Source: Fodinicurvata sp. EGI_FJ10296 (GTDB taxonomy: Bacteria; Pseudomonadota; Alphaproteobacteria; DSM-16000; Inquilinaceae). From it: a DNA stretch of 64,000 nucleotides. The stretch is taken from assembly GCF_040712075.1 (NCBI RefSeq), contig NZ_JBFCVL010000002.1, positions 496,001 through 560,000 on the forward strand, read 5' to 3'. Of this stretch, positions 53,986-62,122 are shown one piece after another (position 1 is the stretch's first letter; every line of letters begins with the position of its first letter). The notes under the pieces are model-generated. The model did not search any database, was not told the origin of the DNA, and saw only the letters and a program-made list of their open reading frames with translations. Made by a program: the position numbers and the translations under genes.

Positions 53986-54025
53986 TGCATTTTTAGTGCA
54001 TTTTTCTTAAATTTATGCGATTTTT
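53986..54025 (+). promoter_or_regulatory. AT-rich leader with three TGC(G)ATTTTT direct repeats
   Basis: TGCATTTTT at 53986 and 53997 (11-base spacing), and TGCGATTTTT at 54016. They sit 50-90 bases before the peptidase ATG in a stretch far more AT-rich than anything nearby. Helical phasing of the first two suggests protein binding or a silenced foreign promoter; no specific factor is implied. Confidence 0.35.
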
Positions 54026-54076
54026 GTCTATCAAAGTGGCAATTCGGGCCTTACGCATACCGCAGGGTAAAAAATA

Positions 54077-54775
54077 ATGCCATCATTGGACAGCTACCTC
54101 ACCGCCCCGTTCAAACAGAAAAACTACATCGAAACAATGTTTCCGCAGGACCATGATTCGCGGACGGGCATCTGTTTTGGACTCTGCGGCGAATGGATGG
54201 CCCGGCACAAGTCGCACAAGGGTGAGTCGGCACAGGATCGGATCGATTATGTTGGCAGTTGGTCGACGATCATGCATGCCAATATCAAGCAAAGGCTGTA
54301 TGAGGCCGAGAATTGGCACATGGCGCAGACTGTTGGCTTCCCTTACGTCATGGACAAAAAATGGCTGCCGCAGTCAGAAGTCAAGACAATCGCTCTTAAT
54401 GAAAATAATATGCGCATCACAAAGAGTAAAATGAAACGAATGGATGCAGACAACGCAAGAAGTGTAAGTCAAGCTGTAAGCTTTATTAAAACCGCATCCA
54501 ACTCAAGCCATCAATACACAATGATCGGGTTTACGTTGGTCGGCGGCGGCGCCCATGCGACATGTGGATACAAATCCGGCGGTAAGGTTCTGGGCGTCGG
54601 TTCGCATTTTTACTACTTCGAACCCAACTTTGGTGAATTCAAAGTCAGTACCGGCAACATGGAAAACCTCTTCAAAGCCCTGATCGCCGCCTACCGATCG
54701 CGGAAAAATGCAGAAGGCGAAATCGTCGACCGCAAGATCAAGAGCTTTTTCGTCCAGATCATCGACTTCATCTAG
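54077..54775 (+). CDS. YopT/AvrPphB-like (C58) cysteine peptidase domain protein
   Basis: 232 residues, no signal peptide. TGICFGLCGEWMARHKSHKG fits the C58 pattern G-x-C-x2-L-x3-W with nucleophile Cys33. GGGAHATCGY supplies His160 and YYFEPNFGEF the third position, Glu182 where YopT has Asp. The family includes type III effectors (YopT, AvrPphB), toxins and proteins of free-living bacteria. Codon use is markedly AT-rich (many AAA, AAT, ATA) unlike both neighbours, and it interrupts the pterin-like gene set, pointing to acquisition. Its last 8 bases overlap the convergent reductase gene. No secretion genes are visible. Family assignment is by motif and is fairly, not fully, secure. Confidence 0.75.
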   Translation: MPSLDSYLTAPFKQKNYIETMFPQDHDSRTGICFGLCGEWMARHKSHKGESAQDRIDYVGSWSTIMHANIKQRLYEAENWHMAQTVGFPYVMDKKWLPQSEVKTIALNENNMRITKSKMKRMDADNARSVSQAVSFIKTASNSSHQYTMIGFTLVGGGAHATCGYKSGGKVLGVGSHFYYFEPNFGEFKVSTGNMENLFKALIAAYRSRKNAEGEIVDRKIKSFFVQIIDFI

Positions 54776-55691
54776 AACTCTGCCCCCTGCCGTCGGCCTC
54801 CCTGAGATCGAGATCGAACAGAACATCCGCGCCCTGGCGATAAATGGCGGCGGGTGCGCGGATCGCGCCGTCCAGCCGATCGATCGGCGGCAGAACCAGT
54901 CCAGGCCGGCCCGAACCGATGATCATCGGCGCCACGCACACATGGATACGGTCAAGACAGCCGGCGGCCAGAAATGCCGACACCAGCCGTCCGCCGCCCT
55001 CCACGAACAGCCGTGACAGCCCCCGTGCTGCCAGGTGGTCGATCACGGCTGCCGGATGAAATCCGCCAGAAACGGTCATCGCAGCCTCGCTCATGCGGCA
55101 TACGGTCGCCCGCCCCAGGCGCGGGTCTCCGGCCGAACCCTGGCCCGAAATCTCACCGCGATGCCGTGGCACGTCAGGACCCGTCAGCACGATCGCCGTC
55201 CCCCCTGCGCCGGTCACTGCAGCAGCCGTCGATGGCACGCGGCCACGCGGATCGAGGATCACCCGCACCGGGTCGGGACCGTCGACGAGACGGGTCGTCA
55301 ACCGCGCGTCGTCGGTGACCACCGTTTCGGCCCCTACGATGACGGCATCGGACAAGGCCCGAAGCCGGTGCAGGTGAACGATGTTCTCCGGCCCGTTGAT
55401 ATAGTGGGAATGCCCGGATTCAGTGGCGATCCGGCCGTCGAGGCTCATTCCCATCTGCGCGATGACGTGGATGCCGCCTGGCTCGCGGTCGGACCCGGCG
55501 CCGCCCAGCACGATCGGCAGGAACATGTCTTTCAGCGCCGACGCCTCTGACGGCGTGGGCTGCCGGGACGTGCGCCCATCGAAGGCCGCGATGCATTCCG
55601 CCCGATCGCATCCCTCGCGGCGACGCCTGTCGGCCTCAAGAAGCGCACTCCATACGGCGGAGATTTTCGTGACATCCGGCATAGTCCGCAT
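54768..55691 (-). CDS. RibD-type pyrimidine reductase (C-terminal domain only)
   Basis: 307 residues from an ATG with a GTGGAAA-type site. Other in-frame ATGs at 55715 and 55682 cannot be excluded. DHFR-like reductase fold: VIAQMGMSLDGRIATESG, YINGPENIVHLHRLRALSDA, the NADPH-site VIVGAETVVTDDARLTTR, VILDPRGRVPS, and LSRLFVEGGGRLVSAFL. The zinc deaminase domain of full RibD is missing. A ~65-residue helical leader replaces it. It could serve riboflavin synthesis with a separate deaminase, or a related pyrimidine in the neighbouring pathway. Divergent from ribA. Confidence 0.88.
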   Translation of the reverse strand: MRTMPDVTKISAVWSALLEADRRRREGCDRAECIAAFDGRTSRQPTPSEASALKDMFLPIVLGGAGSDREPGGIHVIAQMGMSLDGRIATESGHSHYINGPENIVHLHRLRALSDAVIVGAETVVTDDARLTTRLVDGPDPVRVILDPRGRVPSTAAAVTGAGGTAIVLTGPDVPRHRGEISGQGSAGDPRLGRATVCRMSEAAMTVSGGFHPAAVIDHLAARGLSRLFVEGGGRLVSAFLAAGCLDRIHVCVAPMIIGSGRPGLVLPPIDRLDGAIRAPAAIYRQGADVLFDLDLREADGRGQSSR

Positions 55692-55712
55692 TTTCCACTC
55701 TGGACTTTGAAC

Positions 55713-55736
55713 CATTACGCATCATTTCGCGTAATG
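55713..55736. promoter_or_regulatory. perfect dyad CATTACGC-N8-GCGTAATG between divergent rib-type genes
   Basis: Eight-base arms, eight-base spacer. It lies ~22 bases upstream of the reductase ATG and ~150 bases upstream of ribA. The spacing of one and a half helical turns between arm centres fits a dimeric regulator. It could control either or both genes; no regulator is assigned. Confidence 0.5.
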
Positions 55737-55889
55737 CACTGTAACGAGAGTGTCACGGAAGCCCGTTCGAACGACGGCCTTCCGGGCTCAGACTAATCTG
55801 CCGCCTGCCTATTGCAAAGCGGCTCGCCAGTCCGGCCCCGATGGGAGGCCCCGTTTCGATGGGGACAAAGCCGGCAGACCGGAGAAGAG

Positions 55890-57080
55890 ATGAATACAAT
55901 GTGGCATCAGTCCAGCTTGTCCGCCAATCTGTCCGATAATGCGTCTTTTGCCAACGAGGAAGATAGTGTCATCCGCGCCGACCGGGCGGCTACGGATCTT
56001 CGCCGGGGCCGCCCGGTCGTGCTCTGGGGCAATACAGACGCGTATATCATCGCATCGGTCGAAAACGGCGATGATGATGCCGCAGCAACCGTCGCCAGTC
56101 TGGCCGGCAACGAAGCCAGGCTGGTCGTCACGGCAGAACGGGCGCAGACGCTGGGATTTGTCAACGGCAGCGCCCGCTCTCAGGCGCTGAGGGTACCATT
56201 CGGCAAACTAACTGCCACAGATTGGTCGCAACGGGTGGCATGCGCACCGCTACGGCCGTCGGAAGCGCGCGACATGCTGGCGGGCGCGGCTGCACGCCCG
56301 GCTCCGGCCGATGTGGTTCAGGCGATCGATCTGGCCAAAGCCTGCCATTTGGTCCCGGCGCTCATCGTTGCCCCGATCGCGGCCGGTCAGGTGCCCGCGG
56401 TCGAGCGGCTGCTGGCGTCGGGGCGTTTGTTGGGTGTCGGATGCGGCGACATCGAAAGCCTGCCGCTGAACAATGCGCTGACATTGAAGAAGGTCAGCGA
56501 AGCGCGGGTGCCGCTCGTGGAATCGACAGACACGCGCTTCATCGTGTTTCGGGGCGCCGACGGCGTTACCGAACAAGTCGCCATTCAGATTGGCACGCCG
56601 GATGGCAAGACGGCGCCTATGGTCCGGTTACATTCAGCTTGCCTGACGGGCGATCTTTTCGGATCCCTGCGCTGCGATTGCGGCGAACAACTGCGCGGCG
56701 CCGTGCAGACGATTGCCGACAACGGCTGGGGCCTCATCCTCTATCTTGCGCAGGAGGGCCGAGGCATCGGCCTCGCCAACAAGATGCGCACTTATGATCT
56801 GCAGGATCACGGTCTGGACACGATCGACAGCGACAGTCTGCTCGGGTTCGGGGCTGACGAACGGCGATACGAGATCGCAGTGGCGATGCTGCGGGCGCTG
56901 GACATCGACCGGATCCGGGTGATGACCAATAATCCCGAAAAAATCGCCCATCTGACGGACGGTGGCATCGAAGTCGTCGACCGGGTCGCACTCCAGTCGA
57001 CGGTCAACGAGCACAATTACCGCTATCTGAATGCCAAGATGACGCGGGCCGGCCATATGCTGGACGATTCCGCCTTCTGA
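55890..57080 (+). CDS. ribA: GTP cyclohydrolase II
   Basis: First step of riboflavin synthesis: opens GTP to the diaminopyrimidine phosphate. 396 residues from the ATG preceded by GGAGAAG. The C-terminal ~200 residues are the enzyme: VRLHSACLTGDLFGSLRCD with the zinc cysteines, then CGEQL; LYLAQEGRGIGLANKMRTY and NNPEKIAHL. The N-terminal ~190 residues (RAATDLRRGRPVVLWGN...) are a degenerate DHBP-synthase-like region common in alphaproteobacterial RibA. It may feed both riboflavin and the adjacent pterin-like gene set. No FMN riboswitch was found upstream. Confidence 0.93.
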   Translation: MNTMWHQSSLSANLSDNASFANEEDSVIRADRAATDLRRGRPVVLWGNTDAYIIASVENGDDDAAATVASLAGNEARLVVTAERAQTLGFVNGSARSQALRVPFGKLTATDWSQRVACAPLRPSEARDMLAGAAARPAPADVVQAIDLAKACHLVPALIVAPIAAGQVPAVERLLASGRLLGVGCGDIESLPLNNALTLKKVSEARVPLVESTDTRFIVFRGADGVTEQVAIQIGTPDGKTAPMVRLHSACLTGDLFGSLRCDCGEQLRGAVQTIADNGWGLILYLAQEGRGIGLANKMRTYDLQDHGLDTIDSDSLLGFGADERRYEIAVAMLRALDIDRIRVMTNNPEKIAHLTDGGIEVVDRVALQSTVNEHNYRYLNAKMTRAGHMLDDSAF

Positions 57081-57124
57081 CCTTTTCCCCTATTCTTGCC
57101 CCGACCCTTGAGCCCGCCGCCGAC

Positions 57125-57673
57125 TTATCGCGCTGCCCTTGCCGCCCGCCGCGAAGTGACAAGGGCTGCGGCCAGGGCGGCGAAGGCCAGCACGGCCGAG
57201 ACGAGCATGTTATAGCCTGCCATCGAAATGCCGAACAGTGTCCAGGCCGGCCGGTCACACCGCACAACCGGTGTATCGAACAGTTGCTGGCGCAGATCTT
57301 CCGCCGCCATTCCTGACTGGAGCGCCGGACCGGTCGCGCCGCAAGAGGCGAGGCCCGGCCACCAGCCCTGCTCGACCCCGACATGATATCCACCGAGCCC
57401 GGCGCCGACAGTGAACGTGATGCCGACAGCCGTCAGCAGGAACGTCCGTACCAGCGCGCCCTGATCGCGGCCCGGTATGATGATCGTCGCCAGCAGCATC
57501 GCTATCGCCACCCAGTATGGCCAGCGCTGCCACAGGCAAAGCGGGCACGGCAGCAGTCCGCCCCAGCGCTCCGACGCCATGGCCGTCCCCAGCACGACAA
57601 TGCTTGCCGCCAGCAACAACTGCGGCGCGAAGCGGAAATAGAAAGTCACGAGAAACGAAGAACCCGGCGACAT
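57125..57673 (-). CDS. dsbB: disulfide bond formation protein DsbB
   Basis: Reoxidises DsbA by passing electrons to quinone. 182 residues, four membrane helices. The first pair is in LLPCPLCLWQRWPYW (CPLC next to the quinone-site QR). The second pair is split over GLASCGATGP and TPVVRCDRPAW. The start lies four bases after the yqaA stop, so the two genes are probably co-transcribed. No dsbA is nearby. Confidence 0.93.
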   Translation of the reverse strand: MSPGSSFLVTFYFRFAPQLLLAASIVVLGTAMASERWGGLLPCPLCLWQRWPYWVAIAMLLATIIIPGRDQGALVRTFLLTAVGITFTVGAGLGGYHVGVEQGWWPGLASCGATGPALQSGMAAEDLRQQLFDTPVVRCDRPAWTLFGISMAGYNMLVSAVLAFAALAAALVTSRRAARAAR

Positions 57674-57677
57674 GGCA

Positions 57678-58259
57678 TCAACCCATGAATTGCAGCGAAG
57701 CAAAGCCCCCGATCAACAGCACACAGCCGACGAGGAAGACGAGGCCCAGACGGCGCTCGATGAACGACCGGATGGGCGGACCGAAATACCAGATCAAAGC
57801 GGCGACGACAAAGAATCGCAGGCCGCGCGACAGGACGCTGGCGACCATGAAAACCAATGGGTTGAGCTCGGTTGCGCCGCTTGCCAGTGTAATGACCTTA
57901 TAGGGAAATGGCGTGACACCGAAGATGAAGACGATCCAGCCGCCCCACTCGTTATAGTTGAGGCGAAAAGCTTCGAACTGTTCGATATAGCCGTAGAATT
58001 CGAGGATCTGCCGCGCGATGGCTTCGAACAGAAAATAGCCGAGGCCGTATCCGGCAATTCCGCCGGCGACGGAAGCAATCGTGCACAGGGCGGCAAGCTT
58101 CCACGCCTTCTCGCGCGCCGCCATGATCATCGGGATCAGCATCGCGTCGGGCGGTATCGGAAAGACGGAACTTTCCACGAAGGCGATCAACATCAACGCC
58201 GTCACGGCATGCCGGTGGGCGGCCAGGTCCATCGTGAAATTATAGAGCGATCGAATCAC
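57678..58259 (-). CDS. YqaA family membrane protein (DedA/SNARE-associated type)
   Basis: 193 residues from a GTG (reading MIRSLYNFTMDLAAHRHA, the usual family opening). Longer starts add a basic, unmatched leader. The motif VESSVFPIPPDAMLIPM is the family hallmark. YGLGYFLFEAIAR and a VTPFPYKVITLASG re-entrant segment follow. DedA-type proteins move polyprenyl phosphate or phospholipids across membranes; for YqaA the cargo is unknown. Directly upstream of dsbB, an arrangement seen in related genomes. Confidence 0.88.
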   Translation of the reverse strand: MIRSLYNFTMDLAAHRHAVTALMLIAFVESSVFPIPPDAMLIPMIMAAREKAWKLAALCTIASVAGGIAGYGLGYFLFEAIARQILEFYGYIEQFEAFRLNYNEWGGWIVFIFGVTPFPYKVITLASGATELNPLVFMVASVLSRGLRFFVVAALIWYFGPPIRSFIERRLGLVFLVGCVLLIGGFASLQFMG

Positions 58260-58536
58260 GGCGCTGCGAGGTCCGGGTGATTGACGGGCGGGTTGGATTG
58301 TCGGGCAATGAACTGTCGACCCGCGATGTGCGAACCGGTCGCGTCGACGGCGGCCCATGCCGCTCCGGTCCCAGCCACGGGCGGTCGTATCAGCATTTCA
58401 TCCGGGCGGCAACGAAACGCGAGTGATATGTCGATGGAGGCGGGTCGCATGTGACACGGAATTGCTTTGGTGCTATTTAGAGGTACTTTTTTACAATGGC
58501 GCAACAGGCCCGATCAGCCCCGCGAGACGAGGTACG

Positions 58537-59514
58537 ATGACACACCGGCATACATCGGATTGGCTATCAGTCACGAGGACGCGCGGAATGACCGCGCGGA
58601 TGCGCGGGATGAAGAGATTGCCTTGCGGTTCGGCCGCGTCGGCGCTGCTGTTGGCGTCCGTCGGTGTCGCAATCGCAACGGGCGACGCCTTTGGTTTTTC
58701 CTTTGACGACGTCGACAGCGAAGACGCCCAGGCGATCGAAACCTTCCTGGAAACCGCGACGACCGACAGCGAAAACCGTTTGCCGTCCGGCCGGGGCACC
58801 ATGATGGTCGTGGAAACGCGGACGGATCCGGCCATATGCCGGGACTTCGTCGTCAACCTCAGCGACAGCGGCCAGAAAGCTGCCAGCGGATGCCGAACCG
58901 GATCCGGCACCTGGGCGCTTACCGATGACGATAACACCCTGAACGGCGCACCGCTAATGGCGCCCCGGCCGGCATCGCGACCCGACGTCGCGACCGACGC
59001 ACCCGTGCCGGCGCGGCTGGCCGGGGTGCCCACAATCGATATTCCTCAAATCGCATTGGCACCGCTCGCGCCGATAGGCGAACTGGATGATGGGCCGGCG
59101 GCGGTCGACACCGCACCCGCCAGCGGCGACGCAACATCCGACCAGGAACAGGTTGCGCCGGTTGGTTTCGCCGGCCTGGTTCCCTTGCAGCGGCCCGACA
59201 GCGTCGGCACCGACGGCAACGGAGCCGAAAGCAACAGAACCGCGAGCGAATCGTCCCCGATCCCGGATCGGGTCGCCGGCTTCCCGACGCCGGCATCGCG
59301 GCCGGCCGCACCTGAGCGGACAGCCACCTTTGCCGCCGAGGCAGCGGCGACCGGGGCTGACGACGATGATAATGCCAATGATACCGCAATCGAATCTCAA
59401 CGGGCCCCCGATCGACCGACCTTCACCGAAGCAAACACCGAACCGGCCGAACCCAGGCCGGTGCCGGACCGGCTGAGCGGCTTTCCGCAGCCGCAACCGA
59501 AACCACCAAGTTGA
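58537..59514 (+). CDS. exported surface-antigen-like protein with proline-rich repeats
   Basis: 325 residues from an ATG with GAGG four bases upstream. The basic leader (through MTARMRGMKRLPC) and hydrophobic stretch SAASALLLASVGVAIATG are a signal peptide or anchor. Residues ~60-120 (GRGTMMVVETRTDPAICRDF, ASGCRTGSGTWAL) resemble the C-terminal domain of 17-kDa/RT0821-type surface proteins, with a CR-D and GCR pair. The long Pro/Ala/Asp-rich rest contains three related units: VPARLAGVPT, IPDRVAGFPTPASRP and VPDRLSGFPQPQPKP, the last at the C-terminus. Function unknown. Confidence 0.7.
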   Translation: MTHRHTSDWLSVTRTRGMTARMRGMKRLPCGSAASALLLASVGVAIATGDAFGFSFDDVDSEDAQAIETFLETATTDSENRLPSGRGTMMVVETRTDPAICRDFVVNLSDSGQKAASGCRTGSGTWALTDDDNTLNGAPLMAPRPASRPDVATDAPVPARLAGVPTIDIPQIALAPLAPIGELDDGPAAVDTAPASGDATSDQEQVAPVGFAGLVPLQRPDSVGTDGNGAESNRTASESSPIPDRVAGFPTPASRPAAPERTATFAAEAAATGADDDDNANDTAIESQRAPDRPTFTEANTEPAEPRPVPDRLSGFPQPQPKPPS

Positions 59515-59529
59515 GGACGTCCGGAACCG

Positions 59530-59982
59530 CTATCGCCTATCCCCCGGGGGCTTACCCGGTCCCACGTGGCGGTTGTCCAGGAATTCGATCACGAAATGCC
59601 GGAATATCATGACGTAAAGGGCCAGCAGCACGACGCCGCTAATTGCGGCGAGTGCGGCGACCACGGGGTCGCCAAAGGCCGCCGGCAGGAACATCAGCAC
59701 CCAGCTCGCCAATGCCGGGGCCAGTAGCAGCCCGGCCATGAAGCTCAGCCATTGGCCGCGTCCGATCATGAAGGGTGCGGCAAAGTATCCTGCAACGCGC
59801 ACGAACGCGACGATCAGATAGCTGGCGACCATACCCGCCGACGCGATGGACCAGGGTTGGCCGGCGAAGACCACGACCTCCTGGGCAACGAACGCGAACC
59901 CGACTGCCAGCGACGCCGCGACGAGAATGCGCGGCGGGCGGCAATTGGCCGAGGCTGAGGGTTTTCCGTCTCTATCGTCCAT
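59530..59982 (-). CDS. hypothetical four-helix membrane protein
   Basis: 150 residues. Hydrophobic segments: ILVAASLAVGFAFVAQEVVVF, MVASYLIVAFVRVAGYF, LSFMAGLLLAPALASWVLMFLP and VVAALAAISGVVLLALYVMIF. Ends with a polar EFLDNRHVGPGKPPGDRR tail. I do not recognise the family. It lies tail to tail with the surface-antigen-like gene, 15 bases apart. Confidence 0.65.
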   Translation of the reverse strand: MDDRDGKPSASANCRPPRILVAASLAVGFAFVAQEVVVFAGQPWSIASAGMVASYLIVAFVRVAGYFAAPFMIGRGQWLSFMAGLLLAPALASWVLMFLPAAFGDPVVAALAAISGVVLLALYVMIFRHFVIEFLDNRHVGPGKPPGDRR

Positions 59983-60138
59983 GGCCCATTCCTCTTCTCT
60001 TGCCGTCCTTGCCGATCTGCCCGCCCCCGATCTCCCCGACCTTGTCGATCCGCGAGATGCGAGCGACCAAGGGGTCCCGGCCGGAAATCGGCGCGAGAAA
60101 AGTTTTGGTGTGGCGGAATCGGGTCTATATTGACGGCT

Positions 60139-60327
60139 ATGGCTACAACATTCTTCATATTGGGCATCATCACCGCGCTAGCGGTGCTGGTCTGCCTTGG
60201 GGTCGGTCTGGTCGGCATGGCGCGTGGCGGCGATTTCAACCGGCGGTACGGCAACAAACTGATGCAGGCGCGGGTCGCCCTTCAAGGGCTGGCGCTGGTT
60301 TTCTTCGCAATAGCCATCATGGCATAA
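60139..60327 (+). CDS. HIG1-domain twin transmembrane protein
   Basis: 62 residues (MATTFFILGIITALAVLVCL). A second helix, RVALQGLALVFFAIAIMA, follows the HIG1-type basic loop GDFNRRYGNKLMQ. Mitochondrial homologues (RCF1/HIGD1) associate with cytochrome c oxidase; bacterial members are thought to act at respiratory complexes. In this class the gene typically precedes the cobalamin adenosyltransferase gene, as here (29 bp apart). Confidence 0.85.
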   Translation: MATTFFILGIITALAVLVCLGVGLVGMARGGDFNRRYGNKLMQARVALQGLALVFFAIAIMA

Positions 60328-60356
60328 TTTTCACGCGACGCGGAACTGGAACCGAG

Positions 60357-60926
60357 ATGGTACAACTGACCCGGATCTACACACGCGGCGGCGACGCCGG
60401 CAAGACATCGCTCGGCGACGGCAGCCGGGTTCCCAAGACATGCCCACGCGTCGAGTCCTATGGCACCGTGGACGAACTGAACGCGATCATCGGCACGGTC
60501 CGCCTGTACACCGCCGATAACGCCGAGGCTGACGCCATCCTTTCGCGCATTCAGAACGATCTTTTCGACCTCGGGGCGGATCTGTGCACCCCCGAACAGG
60601 AAGAACCGAAATATCCTCCCCTGCGCATCGCAGAGACGCAAGTCACGCGACTCGAACGCGAAATCGACGATATGAATGCCCAACTCCAGCCGCTCAAGAG
60701 TTTCGTCCTCCCGGGCGGGGCGCCGGCAGCCGCTCATCTTCACCTCGCCCGGACCGTCGCCCGCCGGGCGGAACGCGCGATGGTCGCTCTGGCGGTCGAT
60801 GAACCCGTCTCCGACGCCGCGATGAAATATATAAACCGGCTGTCTGATCATCATTTCGTGATGTCACGCTGGCTCAACATCGACCATGGCGGCGACGTCC
60901 TGTGGGTACCTGGGCAACATCGCTGA
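60357..60926 (+). CDS. ATP:cob(I)alamin adenosyltransferase, PduO type
   Basis: Makes adenosylcobalamin. 189 residues. ATP-site segment TRIYTRGGDAGKTSLGDG, then the VESYGTVDELNAIIG segment, the LFDLGADLC loop and PGGAPAAAHLHLARTVARRA with the conserved Arg pair, and YINRLSDHHFVMSRW. Follows the HIG1-domain gene. The etfBA genes that often separate it from the acyl-CoA dehydrogenase gene downstream are absent. Confidence 0.94.
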   Translation: MVQLTRIYTRGGDAGKTSLGDGSRVPKTCPRVESYGTVDELNAIIGTVRLYTADNAEADAILSRIQNDLFDLGADLCTPEQEEPKYPPLRIAETQVTRLEREIDDMNAQLQPLKSFVLPGGAPAAAHLHLARTVARRAERAMVALAVDEPVSDAAMKYINRLSDHHFVMSRWLNIDHGGDVLWVPGQHR

Positions 60927-61094
60927 ATGCCAAAAGCGGAGTCGTGATGAATCGCCGGGCAGATTGACACCTTTCTGCACAATCACTACCGTCGTCACCA
61001 TTATGCTGCACTGCAGCGCGAACGCGGCGCCTCGGCACCCGCCCATCGGGTTCTGGTGCCGCGGGCGATGTTCAAAGGTTGGATGGAAATTGAT

Positions 61095-61967
61095 ATGATC
61101 GACAAAATCGGCGTAATCGGCGCGGGACAAATGGGAAGCGGCATTGCCCAGGTCGGCGCTGCGCATGGCCATGACGTCGTGTTCCTGGATATCAGCCAAG
61201 AACGGGTCGACGCCGGGATCGCAATGATCAGCACCCAGACCGAAAAGCTCGTGTCCAAAGGTCGGATGACAGCTGATGAGCGCGATGCCCTGCTCGGCCG
61301 GATCAAGGGGACCGTGGACTATGCGGATTTCGCCGACAGCGATCTCGTAATCGAGGCGGCAACCGAAAATGAGGAAATCAAGCGCACGATCTTCAAGACG
61401 CTCGTCCCCCACCTGAAGCCCGATGCGATCATCGCAACCAATACCTCATCGATTTCGATCACCCGGCTGGCGGCAACGACCGACCGACCCGAACAGTTCA
61501 TCGGCATGCATTTCATGAATCCGGTTCCGGTCATGAAGCTCGTCGAAATCATTCGCGGAATCGCCACGAGCGACGCCACCTATCAGGTCATCAACAGGCT
61601 TTCCGGCGATCTCGGAAAAACGACGGCAGTGGCAGAGGATTTCCCGGCATTCATCGTCAATCGTATTCTGCTGCCGATGATCAATGAGGCCGTCTACACC
61701 CTGTATGAGGGGGTCGGATCGGTCGAGGGAATCGACACGGCCATGAAGCTGGGCGCCAATCACCCCATGGGGCCGCTGGAACTCGCCGACTTCATCGGAC
61801 TGGATACCTGCCTGTCGATCATGAACGTTCTTTATGACGGTTTGGCTGACAGCAAGTACCGTCCTTGCCCGCTACTCGTGAAATATGTCGAAGCCGGCTG
61901 GCTGGGCCGGAAGGCTGGACGCGGCTTTTACGACTATTCCGGCGACACCCCGGTCCCCACGCGATAG
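61095..61967 (+). CDS. hbd: 3-hydroxybutyryl-CoA dehydrogenase
   Basis: NAD(P)-dependent oxidation/reduction of 3-hydroxyacyl-CoA in fatty-acid, PHB or butyrate metabolism. 290 residues from MIDKIGVIGAGQMGSG, the standard opening. An ATG four codons earlier has AAAGG upstream and is an alternative. Rossmann motif GAGQMG; catalytic His in IGMHFMNPVPVMKLVEI with the Ser of ATNTSSIS. The C-terminal domain has FIVNRILLPMINEAV and GANHPMGPLELADFIGLDT. Followed by a strong terminator. Confidence 0.95.
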   Translation: MIDKIGVIGAGQMGSGIAQVGAAHGHDVVFLDISQERVDAGIAMISTQTEKLVSKGRMTADERDALLGRIKGTVDYADFADSDLVIEAATENEEIKRTIFKTLVPHLKPDAIIATNTSSISITRLAATTDRPEQFIGMHFMNPVPVMKLVEIIRGIATSDATYQVINRLSGDLGKTTAVAEDFPAFIVNRILLPMINEAVYTLYEGVGSVEGIDTAMKLGANHPMGPLELADFIGLDTCLSIMNVLYDGLADSKYRPCPLLVKYVEAGWLGRKAGRGFYDYSGDTPVPTR

Positions 61968-62065
61968 GGGGCCTGATTGGGGCTATGGACGTTCACTTCT
62001 CCTGGCCCCGAAAAACATGACATCGAATCCACGGCCCGTTAATCCGACGGAGCCATCACAAAAAT

Positions 62066-62099
62066 GGGGCGCCCCACCGAAGGGCGCCCCAGACTTTTT
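62066..62099. terminator. bidirectional rho-independent terminator
   Basis: Perfect nine-bp stem GGGGCGCCC/GGGCGCCCC with a seven-base loop. T5 follows three bases later on the plus strand, and A5 precedes it (T5 on the minus strand). It closes hbd from the left and the HTH regulator gene from the right. Confidence 0.92.
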
Positions 62100-62122
62100 A
62101 CGCCGTGGCGCAGCAGCTTTGC

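Noticed and set aside
53910..54076. Transposon ends or target-site duplications around the peptidase gene
   Set aside because: I looked for matching direct or inverted repeats flanking 53910-54780 and saw none; acquisition is argued from composition only.
55737..55889. FMN riboswitch before ribA
   Set aside because: The leader has some hairpin potential and a GGATGGGAG-like stretch, but the conserved RFN core elements are not present in order.
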